Below are positions 53,704-64,000 of a DNA stretch of 64,000 nt, piece by piece (within the stretch, counting starts at the first letter, position 1; each line of letters opens with the position of its first letter). Below the pieces are notes generated by a model, which was given only the letters and a program-made list of their open reading frames with translations, made no database searches and was not told the origin of the DNA. Made by a program: the position numbers and the translations under genes. Source of the stretch: Xylogone sp. PMI_703 (Eukaryota > Ascomycota > Leotiomycetes); the NCBI GenBank assembly GCA_021399445.1, contig JAJTUQ010000003.1, positions 5,456,001 to 5,520,000 on the forward strand. The letters run 5' to 3'.

Positions 53704-55528
53704 TATGTGCAAAATATAATTGTTTACGGTCTGGGCAAAAAGATCTGCTCTCGACTCCACAGATGAGCGCAGATTGTAAACTTTCAGCTTAGGTTGAAGA
53801 GCTTCCCAGGGCAAGCAGATCAGTTATGTAAAGCTTAGGAACAAGGTAAACTAAGCGGCCCCTCTTCCTTAGCTAAATGGCACCATAGCAAGGGACCTTT
53901 GGCATTGAACCAAGGAGAGCAGCGCTGAATATGCATCAGTACACATGAGAGCAGCTTTAAGCCAACCAACGAAATACAATGTTGAGAAACAGGATAGCCG
54001 AGGCAGCGTAAAGACTCCATACCAGCGTAGGTGGATACTGGCGTGTCTGAAGGGATTCAGCCGTCTATGGAGAAATGGCGGGCGAATTGGATCAGTGCGA
54101 AGCTCTGGGATAACACACACACACGCCTGTAAACTCTGCGTTTATTTGCCAGCTCAGATAGGGTTCGGGATAACATGGGATCAAGACACCTCTCCGGCCA
54201 TATTATGATTGATCTAGACCCCAATCGCGAGGGTTTGCAGCCAGTAGTCTGTTGTAGATGGTTTTAGCGTGAGTTATAGTGCTTCAAACCCCGGTCGTCT
54301 CCAATCACTTGCAGGAGTCTCATCTTATCAGATCATCAGATTCGTCAAAATTTTCATCTTATCAGATGAAGCGGCGCTGGAATGGGGCCAATACGAGCGC
54401 GCACAATCTGCAGGCCAAGCCCACATGCTCCGTTAGGATTGCATTTCTGATCTTGGAGATGGACCTGGGGGAATGATGGCGCTTCCGTTATCGGCGCTGT
54501 GTCCTGAGGGAATATTAGTCCGGCTCCGACCTAACATCCGTTAGAGCCACTCATATCGAGCCATAAACACTCGAACATTAGAGAATTCTTTTAGAATTTA
54601 ACAATATCAAGCAACTATGCTAATCTGAGAATAACGTCTGTATGCAATTGCTCATTTTACGACGTCTATAAGAAATCCATTGTTCGTAACGCATGAAATT
54701 GTGCGACCACCGGTCCTCATCATCTCATCTGGCTCTCTCATCTGATGTTAGAGTACCTCAGTTGATATGTACCGCAAGGTTCTATCATCCAACATCTACA
54801 TATCCTGATGTACCAAAACTATATGTACTGCCCACTTCACGAACGGCTATCGAACGGTTCTCTATAATAAAAACGGCCGCGCGAAGTTATGTGAATGGGA
54901 GGTAATTGAGGGAAATTTTCAAAGGGTTAAGTTCAAGTCTAAATATGTCATCGAAGACAACGAGCCATAGTACTCAAACGGCTGTGGGTGATTCCTAGAA
55001 AGGACCTTCTCAAGAGAGTTCAGATTCTAGAACAGAATATCTTCGGGGATATACCATGTACACTCCGTCAACCAACCGATATAGAAATATGAGAATATAA
55101 GACCCATATTCATCAATATTATATCATTTATTAGGCTGCCCTTGGACAAGCCGTGTCGATTGATCAGTTGTATGGTTTCCCATGGTTTTCCATTTAAATA
55201 GTAATCGTACATAGAGCTTGCTTATTCCATAATTTTACAAGGCATACAGAACTTTAACATGATACGTTCGTCGAGGTTGATTAACAGAGAGGGTTTAACA
55301 GGCGTTCAACCTACCAGCTCTGTAGATAGCTGAAGGCTGTATGCTTAGGTTATCACTGACGGGGGGACAACATGGTACAAGTTATCGGCAAAGTATATCA
55401 CATACAAAGCACTGTAAAACAAAATGTGGTATGGTTGAACCATGTTTCTTTTACGCTTAAATACTGTATATATTCCTTGGAACCTTCACTGAGTAGCTAG
55501 TTTATACTCTATTCTACGAATGAGTCCA
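53704..55528. other. Intergenic with iron-regulator-type GATA sites
   Basis: 1.8 kb between the siderophore gene (start at 53703) and the 3' end of the sedolisin. Holds the two ATCTGATAA sites at 54325-54367. No gene was recognised. Confidence 0.5.
54325..54367 (-). promoter_or_regulatory. Two SREA-type iron-repressor sites (ATCWGATAA) upstream of the siderophore gene
   Basis: TTATCAGAT on the plus strand at 54325-54333 and 54359-54367, i.e. ATCTGATAA twice on the gene strand, 34 bp apart. This exactly matches the consensus of the fungal GATA-type iron repressor SREA/SRE. Presence before a siderophore acyltransferase fits iron repression. Confidence 0.6.
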
Positions 55529-57973
55529 CTAGTCAGCATCCAACAGGAGTTTCAGCAAAGCTGGGAAATTTGGAGATCCAAGACCGGTAACTGGGTCCCA
55601 GCCCTTCGCAGCAGGGAAACCGGGCGAGCCACATCCGGGGTTGCTACCCTCGGTGACATCGTTGAAAACTTCGGGGTGTTGGTACTGCAAGTTGCCAGAG
55701 TTAGTGACTGACTCCGAGTGATGAAAGGATATTCTATTCCTCGTCTGAAGAATGATGTGAGAACTTACCAAAATTGGGTGAATGAATCCAACACTGCTCT
55801 TGCCAGCCTCAAGACGCTCCTCGTTCACAAGAGTCAAGACCGCACCCCAGATAGGTGCAGACAGGGAAGTTCCACCAACCAACCACCAAGAGCCGTTAGA
55901 GTAAACGACCTGGCGATCTCCAACAGCGCCTACATCAGGGTACGCACGACCGCCATGGTGATATACGCCACCGGTGACGCTGCTGAAGTTACCGTTCTCG
56001 ACAAAATGGTGGTACCCATCGAAGGGGAGGCTATCCTCGACCTTGTCAAAGTACGCAGAGACAGCGTCACGCTGGTAGCTTGGAATACCGAAGACGTTGG
56101 AAAAGCCACCACCGCTGGGGAAACGGGCGGTAGCAACCTCGTGGAGCTTCTGGCCGGGGATCGGGGCAGTTGCATTGTCGAAACGGTCCCACTCTGTGCT
56201 GCCGACGGAGAGGACATAGGGGCAGGAGCTTGCAAAGTCAGGGTCGAAGATTAGGCCATCCTCGCCGTTGCACACATCACCGCCTACGCCGGAATCGCCT
56301 GAAGACATGACAACGGTTGTACCCTGGAGAGCAAGCTTCATCCATTCATTGCACTGTCGCTTCAGGTAGAAGTCGGGAAGTCCAGCCTCTTCAGCACCAT
56401 ACGAAATGGAGATGACGTTGGTGGGCTCGTAGACGCCACACTGCAGCTGGCCTTTATATCCACCAGGATGGGGATCAGGGTAGGATGGATCGAGACATGC
56501 TAGCTCAGTGCAGTCACCGGTCTCACCAAAGGCACTGTAAGTGCAGTAGCTGCCATCGATCGCGTCAAGGAAGGCTTTTCAAAGTTAGCTTAGGTTCCGG
56601 TTGCAATTATAGAGACAGACAATGTCTTACTGTTCCAGAAGCCATTGAATTGGCCGGTTGACTCGTACCACTCATCGTCTTCCTGGAAAAGGACGACCTT
56701 CTGAGGGTAGATGAGTGGCCACGCAGAATCGAAATCCAAACCAGCTTCAAGATCGATAGGCACGAACTCGTCGGTATCTTCAGTTGCTCCAATGGCACCA
56801 TCGATCAGACGCTCCTCAGGATAGGTTCCGTTGGGGATAATGCCGCTGGAATAACATTAGAAAACGCCTTATTTAAGATATTTCAGTGTAGGCTTGCTCA
56901 CGGGTAAAGGGTGCTGAAGAAGATATCAAGATCAGCTCTGCTATAGTGGACATCAAGACTCTCGAAGATTCCGAGTTCGTTTCCTGGAGTCGCCTTGGTA
57001 GCGTTTGGAAGGTTATATTGAACTAGAAGATATCGTCAGATCCCAGGAGTGAAAGCTACATCTTGGAACATGTGAAATTACCTCTCGTGCATTCCGCGTA
57101 GACGTAGACATCACAGGTGCTAGCATTAGGATTTGGGAAAGTAGGCAGTTGGGTGATAAATGGCTTTGCGACCACATGATCCCAAATGTCACGCTTAGCC
57201 ATCTTGGAGCTTCTCGTGCGAAGTCTAGTACCGGGAGTTATGTAGTCAATGTGCTCCTGAACGTGATGTGGCACATGGTACTCTTCGGTGGAAACATCCT
57301 GGGCGCCAGAAGCGTGCTCCCAGACATAAAAGTCGGCCACAAAGAGCTCCTCGGCTTCGGCAACAGTTGCATCAAATTGAATCCACTTTGAAGCGCAATT
57401 TCGTTAGTTAACATCCACAGAATTGAACCCCAGTATCAAAAGAGGTTTGTTATAGCCAATTGAAGGATTTTCATGTACCTGTTTGTTGCTCGACACGGCA
57501 AAGCGATCCTTGGGGATTCCAGACGCGATAAGCCAGTCGATGACCGCATTGGTCGAATCAGGGTGTGGAGCAAAGAAGTCAATAACCTCCTCCGCAGTCA
57601 TGTGTTTACCGTAACTGCCAGAGCCTGGAGTAGAGCTTTACAAGAGAGATTCATTTCAGCATTCGCCTTTTTCTGTATTTAAATCACCAGCATTCAATGT
57701 TTTCAATACTTACATTTCCATCAACTTGTCATGTCCAGCCTCGAGGTTGCACTGCTTCAAGCCAATGCGCATGGGCAAGACTTCATGGTCGGCCAGCTTG
57801 GATCTCTTGGTCCACCTTCGCGACCAGTGCGGCGCATGGCGTTCATGAAGCCTATGGGTAGAGGGAACTACGCGCTTTGCTCGAGCTCCATACTCAGCGA
57901 CGGAAACAGGGCTTGCCACGGCCTGGAGGACGAGGCTGCCGGCCAAAGCTACTACAAGGGAGTTGAACAACAT
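55529..57973 (-). CDS. Secreted sedolisin (tripeptidyl-peptidase, family S53)
   Basis: Seven exons (57714-57973, 57479-57635, 57082-57385, 56902-57022, 56631-56845, 55769-56574, 55529-55684; introns 56-93 nt) give 672 aa. A signal peptide (LVVALAGSLVLQAVASP) is followed by a propeptide of about 180 residues with YGKHMTAEEVIDFFAP, the pro-kumamolisin-type prodomain. The mature enzyme begins after a KMAKRD-like site. The Ser-Glu-Asp triad is readable: Glu and Asp in LEAGLDFD near residue 312, oxyanion Asp in SSGDSG near 444, and Ser in GGTSLSAP near 588. The calcium site is near the C-terminus (DVTEGSNPGC, then GWDPVTGLGSP). It works at acidic pH outside the cell, releasing tripeptides from proteins. 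Intact. Confidence 0.9.
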
Positions 57974-59982
57974 GATGCGTCTCTTTGTTCGCGTTACAGC
58001 GGACGAGGGAGCATTGGAGAGCAGCAGCAGAGAACGAAGGGGACGAAGCTCATATATGCATGTCTAACCCCCCCTCTCGATTCCATATCCAGCGATCTCT
58101 CTTCCCTTCTCCTCTTCTCCACCTCCCATGTATGCTTGAGGCGATGCATCTGGACGGCATAGAGATAGGCTGCTTTAGGAAGTCAGCAACATGGTGCGCT
58201 CGCACCGCAGACCAGTAGTAGTTATCAGTATCACCGGCCGGTTCTGGCCCTGTTCCATGCCCTGAAGGTCAGCCTGCACGTCGGTTCCCTGGGGGCTCGA
58301 TCTACCCTCTGACCTTCCGCATTGAGGCAGATGGGGAAATATTGACCGTGAATGCCGCCAACGCGTGAATACACGCATCCCCGTGACTAGTGCTGCGACC
58401 TTCTTCATCTGGCCTAGAGACCGTACCGTCTTTGTCCCGCCGGCTCTATCACTCCTCGCCGTCTCCTTCAACTTTCACCGCACCTAGGGGCCGATAAAAT
58501 ACTATCAGAAAGCGCGGCGGCAAGCATCGAAGGGCAGTGCTTTGGGCCTCGTATATTGGGGAAATTAAGCATTGTGCCCCTTCTTTACGTGAGAAGTGCC
58601 AACTCGCCAAGTAGCCGTGCTTCATTCGACGAGCGCCGCTGCCATCCGATTGGTGTGCCTGAACTTTCGCAAACCAGGAGCGAACCTGGAGGATGGGGTT
58701 GGGCTTGAAAGGGCATAATGCATGATAAATTGGATCTCACCTGCCCTGGCGGAAATTGGCCAACAACGCCATCCAAAGCATAAATCACATCTTGCCGTCG
58801 ATATAAAAAGCAGCTGAGCTTCGGTACTACAAAGATCCTGGCTCCCTAATGAGAGCTTCCTAATCCTCTTGAGGAGTGGGTAAGAGCGCATTGGCGAATG
58901 GTAAGCTTGATAACTCTATTCCTTTGTGTTCCCGACATCCGAATGAAGGTGAGATCACGTGCATAGTTATCACAGCTCCACCATCAAGGATCCCCACAGA
59001 CAAGCATCCAGATCGGAGGTTACCGTAGAAGCTTATTAAAAGCTTAATCGGATTCAGGGCAAGATAAGAATTGTATGGAGTGACTATGTATTTCTTGCAC
59101 AGCCTAAAAAACGCGAGTATCTTAAACGTGGAACACAGGTTGAAGAGTCCACCGCCACTACCCTCGTACAATCTCACTTTTAGAACCCTTACTAATCGAC
59201 GATCATATTTCCATTACAAGTAACTAGCCGGTACATAAGCTTATAAGGCTGCCTAGCAGCCTAGGTTATCGGCTCCGAGCATGCAATACAGTACTGTACA
59301 AGGCACGCTGGACACGGCCTGGGTTAAATAATCACCGACTTTACTTGATTAAGGCGGGTCAGCTTATGGTACTCAACTATGCCATAATATACATTGATTA
59401 TTGACGAAGTGTTGCAATTGATCACGCATTAACTCGACCTCGAAATATTTGAGTATCTACGGTACTAATCAAAAAGCTTTATACAACGCTGGCAGTTAAC
59501 CAGATTCACAAGCAGCTGTTGTTTCCTTGATGAAGTTTATTCATTGTCTTATCATATACACCTTGGAGCTCACACGTTCCGCCATGGCAAGCTGGTCAAC
59601 CATTAATGTTATCCTTATCGTCAGGATATGTATGATTCTTTATATTTGAGTCTATCTAAAGTGATTAAGGGAAGACACGAACAGAAAAAATAGTCCCAGA
59701 TATTAATGACCCCAATGTAAGAAAACAGTAGTTAGTTTGGTGAAAGGGTGACCCTAGACCCCTTCTTGAGAGAGCGTCACACATGTCGACATCTTGTCGT
59801 GACGTGACGTTTTATCGAAAATCTATCTAGAGAAAATGTGATGGTACACAAGACGAAACCAAAACCCATAGTTTTTAAAATCAGCAGGTGTGAGAAGAGA
59901 GTATTATCACACAGAAAAGGTGATGTCTATCATAATCAGTGGTATCAAGAGAGTCGGAAGGAAGTCAAACATAAATGCGTAA
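57974..59982. other. Intergenic
   Basis: 2 kb between the sedolisin start and the 3' end of the ABC transporter. A pyrimidine-rich run (58070-58130, plus strand) lies in the sedolisin promoter. Small frames have no family motif. Confidence 0.45.
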
Positions 59983-62900
59983 TCATGCCTCCTTCTCCTT
60001 CTTCTTGTTCTTTGGTACACGCGCCACCCAGTACAGGAACACAGCCATGAAAACATTAAAGATGATGTACACCCACAAGAGGCCAAAGTTACGCCATCTG
60101 TGACTGTAATCGCTGTTTAGGGTCTTCAGGTACACGTTCGTGTCAGCTACCGTACAGAAGCTACAATCCCGCGTTGCGTTAGGCTCCAAAAGATATCCGC
60201 CTGCAAGAGAAATATAATCTGACATATACTGGGCGCAAGTCTGACCGGATGGAGGATCGAAGTGGAGGTATTCGATCGAGGAACAAGTGAGCTTGGTGTT
60301 GGCGAGACCGACAGACAATATTCCATCAACGAGATAAGTGAATGGCGAGACACGGTACATGAAGATCCAGAATCCCGGAAGTGTTTGAGGACCGGCAAGG
60401 ACACCGCAGAAGATGAGAGTGAGGGAGAAGAGCAAATTGGCAAGATTGCCTGCGGTTTCGGCAAATTCGATACCAGCAATTACCATGTCTGTGAACGTGG
60501 AAGTGAACATCAGGAAGGCCCAGACAAACAAGAACATAAGACCGCCACGTTCATTTTGTTGATGGGCAGGGATGGCGTTTTTGTACTGTGAGATGTTGTT
60601 AGTCGCGATGATACGAACAATAATCTAGAAAAGAACATACCATTCCAATAGGATAATAGACCGTAACGAAGAGAATAACAGCAACCAATGTATTCCAAGG
60701 CAGCTCCACAATGATGTTGGTCAGGATGAAAACCTTCCAAGAGTAGGTCTTCGATGGACGTTCTCGAACTTCGTACAGCGCACGTTGGGTGACCTTCACG
60801 CATTCGAAGTCAGCACGCTATCTAAAGCAACAAAGATTAATGACTTACAAAGTGAGGCATGATCTGCTGGACCAAATTTCCGAAGATAGTGAACAACATA
60901 AAGATGGAGAACATTTGATTCTGAATTCCCTGTAAACTGAGTGGCGACTTCCAGAAACTGAAACCAATGAAGAGACCCTATGATCGCGTGATGTTAGCAA
61001 CGCCGAAAAGCACCAATCTCAGTCAAGTTAAACTTACAGAACCAACACACAGCAAGACCTTGGAATACAAGTAACTTGGTGTACGCCAATATTGTTGGAA
61101 AACACGGATGAGCGCAGTCTGAAGTTGCAGCCAGAAAGGCGCCGCATATTCTCTAAGCGCATCAGGATCATGCTCCTCAGGGTTCAATATGCGTAATTCT
61201 TCTTTCATTTCTGCCAGTTGCTTCTTAACTTCAGCCTTCTCGGGACTCTCTCGCCAGATGACAGGCCACTCAATCTCGCTCGTGTTGCCAGTGATCTCAA
61301 GCATGTATTCGGCAGGATTCTCTTCATCTCCACAAGGGCGCGCACCGTTACGCTCGAAGTACTCCAAAAGTGTAGATGATTTCTTACCAATTTCGCCGAA
61401 GTAGACGGTTCTGCCTCCCTTGGCGAGGAACAGTAATCGGTCGAATTCTTGGAACAGGATGGCTGATGGCTGATGGATTGTGCAGAGGACAGCTTGACCA
61501 TTGTTTGCAAGTTTTCGGAGAAGAGAGCAGATAGACCAGGCTGTTTGACTGTCAAGACCAGAGGTGGGCTCATCAAGGAAGAGAAGTAGATCAGGTTTAG
61601 CTGCCATTTCCACACCAATTGTAAGCCGTTTGCGCTGTTCGACGTTCAGACCTTCTCCTGGCACACCAACCACGGCATCGGCGTAGGATTCCATTTCCAA
61701 AACGCTAATAACCTCATCGACATAGGCAAGTTTCTCGGCACGCGGAGTCTTTGTTGGTTGACGGAGAAGAGCACTAAAATTCAAGGCTTCTCGGACAGTA
61801 GAAGTGGCAAGGTGGAGATCCTGTTGTTGAACGTAACCCGTTTTACGCTGGAAGCCACTGTCACGTTGACGGCCGTTGACGAGCATTTGGCCTGTAACAA
61901 CACCCATAGTAACACGGCTTGCCAATACATCCAAAAGAGTAGTTTTACCAGCACCAGAAACACCCATCAACGCTGTCAGGGTACCAGGCTTAACCCATCC
62001 GTCGACATCATCGAGCAATCTACGGGGTTCACCCTTGATCTTGATATCGTAATTGACACCCTCCCAGTGGAAGATAGCAGTCTGCTTCTGAATATTGTTC
62101 GGGACTTCACTTCGGGTTTTATGAATAACTTCCTTGCTGGTAACTCTTCCATGAGGCACCGTCTCTTCATCATCACGTTGTTGAGGGATTTTTGGAACCT
62201 TGCCTCGAGGGAACAGGAGGACTTCACCCTTCGAGCGCTTGGCGGATATGAATTCCGTAGCGAATAGGTAGACGAAGAGACCAAAGAAGATGAGAGCCCA
62301 AAGGATACCGAAGTTTCTCCAGAGATGGGAGTGTTCATACTTGAAGTTGACGCGAATGTATGTGTCTCCGTCAACGAAGTTAGCACCTGCAGCTGCACCA
62401 GTAGTAGAGCAAATTCTCTGTTCAGGGGAGACGTCCGCATAACCAGGCCCAGTAGGAACGAAGCTTGTACAGGGGATGTGTCGGTTGTGGAATTCGTTAA
62501 TCATCAACGCCTCAAAAGCATACGCCACAGGATCCAGATAGTTGATCCATCTGAACCACGGATGCATGTCTCTCGTAGGAATGGTGAAACCGGTGTAGAT
62601 AACCAAAGCAAGAATCAAAACCGCAGCCGGTGCCATAGCTTGTGACAAACTTCTACTCAACGCCGCAATAGAGCGGAAGATCATAGACATAGCTAACACG
62701 CACATGAAACTGAACAGGTAGAACGTGAAGAAAGCTCCTGGAGTTCGACGTAGATTAGTCATGAAGTAAAGCACTAGATTGAAGAAGACCGATGTGAGGA
62801 TTTTATTCGGCAAGTCACAAATCATAGAGGCAACCGCTTCGGCAAATGGATGGTAGAACGCATATTTGGCATGTTTTTCCACGATTGGTCGTTGGGCGTA

Positions 62901-64000
62901 CAGGGTAAGAATCTATAAAATATTAGTTGTGATCACCATATTATCCTCAAAGTATACATACTTCGAGAGCAGAACTAAAGGCATTGAGCAAGATGGCAAA
63001 GAACAGCAGGGCACCACGACTGTAGAGGGCTCCTGTATTCTCCGGAAGGTTATAGAAGACACTACCGACAACCAAAGCCATGATTGAGTTGGCTATGATA
63101 CCGGTCAACATGATACTTGCATCTCCGCGAACACGTTGGTATCCACGATCCATACAGAGCTTGATCTGCATGGGTATGGAGATGGTGTAGGGGGACTTGG
63201 CACGTCTGGCAGTCATCAGCAACAGAAACTTTGTACTTGCCCTGAAGATGCTACTTACTGGCTCTTGGCCATTTCAGCCTTTCGAGACTCCCTGAATTTC
63301 TCCAATTGCTCGCCACCAACCGGGTACTCTTTCTCAAATTCGTCGATCTCCCTGAGCAACTGAGCGCGGTCCTCACTCTCGAGCCAGGCTTTCTCGAATT
63401 CATCAGGAGTCTGAGGCACCCTGTTCTCCCATCCCGACTTGGCAATTCGCTCGGCAGGGCTGGTCAAGGAGGTCAGGAAATCGGCAGTTGTTTGACGTTC
63501 AGGGCAGTCGAATCCCATATCGAGGAAGAATTTCTTCGCAGCATGGATGTTACCGAAGTAAATCTGGCGACCTTCGTAGAGAACAGAGACTTTGTCAAAG
63601 ACCTGGCATAAAATATTAGTGACTGTCATTGGGATGAAAAACCTCATGAATCAAAGGAGCCCAAGACAAAGTGATGGAGAAGAGATGGAATAGCACTCAC
63701 ATCATAGATAGTTTGAGAAGCCTGGTAAATGGCAACCACGGCAGTCGAACCACTCAGTTCGGTGGACAATCTCAGGGTTTTGACGAATTCCAAAGCTGTT
63801 GCAGAGTCCAAACCACGAGTACTGTTGTCCCAGCATTGCAGAGGAGAACCACCAAGAGCCGCTTCCGCAATACTGACACGCTTTCTCTCACCACCACTGA
63901 CACCCTAGAAATACCCAGTCAGCTTGAGAGTTACAAATGAAGGGATGGATCAGTCAGATACTTACTCGAATGAAGTCGTTTCCGACCTTGGTGTTGATGG
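59983..64000 (-). CDS. PDR-type ABC transporter, full-size ABCG; 5' part beyond the window
   Basis: Exons visible on the minus strand: 63966-64000 (partial), 63701-63904, 63259-63602, 62962-63205, 61038-62912, 60849-60977, 60641-60793 and 59983-60585; introns 49-98 nt, all frames join. Domain order is (NBD-TMD) twice. The window cuts inside NBD1, whose signature [14 protein letters not shown] and degenerate Walker [10 protein letters not shown] are seen, but its Walker A is outside. TMD1 follows with [10 protein letters not shown], then NBD2 with GVSGAGKTT (Walker A), [12 protein letters not shown] (signature) and [13 protein letters not shown] (Walker B), then TMD2 with six segments ending at KNKKKEKEA. 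The C-terminus is complete. Such pumps (BcatrB/PMR1/AtrB kinds) export fungicides, plant defence compounds or azoles; substrate unknown. Confidence 0.92.

Noticed and set aside
55718..56254. 178-codon plus-strand frame over the sedolisin gene
   Set aside because: Shadow of the minus-strand sedolisin exon; no domain recognised.
1..64000. tRNA, rRNA or CRISPR features
   Set aside because: No cloverleaf B-box in context, no rRNA-like sequence and no spaced direct-repeat array were seen; this was a visual check, not a computed scan.

Overview
The window is nuclear DNA from a filamentous ascomycete (Pezizomycotina). The evidence is short GT-AG introns of about 45-105 nt, often with a CTNAC/CTAAT-like branch site; two Zn2Cys6 regulators; many MFS permeases; a PDR-type ABCG transporter; a sedolisin; and a siderophore acyltransferase. 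A Leotiomycete is my guess, but the sequence does not prove it. I see no rRNA, tRNA, CRISPR array or PKS/NRPS gene. Gene density is low, with long AT-rich intergenic stretches, as in an accessory region. All splice models below were built by hand from frame continuity, splice consensus and family motifs.

Layout. 0.7-8.3 kb: an allantoate-type MFS permease, an NCS1 purine-cytosine permease with an apparent 1-nt frameshift, a SAM methyltransferase and a small kinase-like gene. 8.9-20.6 kb: a catabolic block holding a Zn2Cys6 regulator with two in-frame stops, a CaiB/BaiF CoA-transferase, an RraA-like aldolase, an intradiol dioxygenase that looks like a pseudogene, and a secreted L-amino-acid oxidase. 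A CGGCGCCG palindrome occurs five times upstream of the CoA-transferase and the dioxygenase, and a CGGAGCCG variant lies before the aldolase. 23.5-30.1 kb: catalase, a second Zn2Cys6 factor, and a DHA2-type MFS exporter divergent from that factor.

30.7-36.6 kb is the most unusual part. It has an UNC93-like transporter, a two-domain protein fusing N-acetylmuramic-acid-6-phosphate etherase (MurQ) to a BadF/MurK-type sugar kinase, and a secreted AmpC/YbbE-like serine hydrolase. Together they resemble a bacterial peptidoglycan-sugar (MurNAc) salvage module carried by a fungus, with spliceosomal introns in two of the three genes.

38.8-51.6 kb: a secreted dienelactone-hydrolase-like protein, a mariner-type MITE, a GH27 alpha-galactosidase, an alpha-glucoside/sugar permease, a short-chain dehydrogenase, a Cys-rich relic resembling an integrase tail, and a small secreted protein. 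52.3-64 kb: an IucB/SidF-SidL-type siderophore acyltransferase with two perfect SREA-type GATA sites upstream, a sedolisin (tripeptidyl-peptidase) and the 3' part of a PDR-type ABC transporter that runs off the right edge.

Three genes carry disruptions that splicing does not explain (NCS1 permease, first Zn2Cys6 factor, dioxygenase). They may be real decay or sequence errors; re-sequencing would decide.
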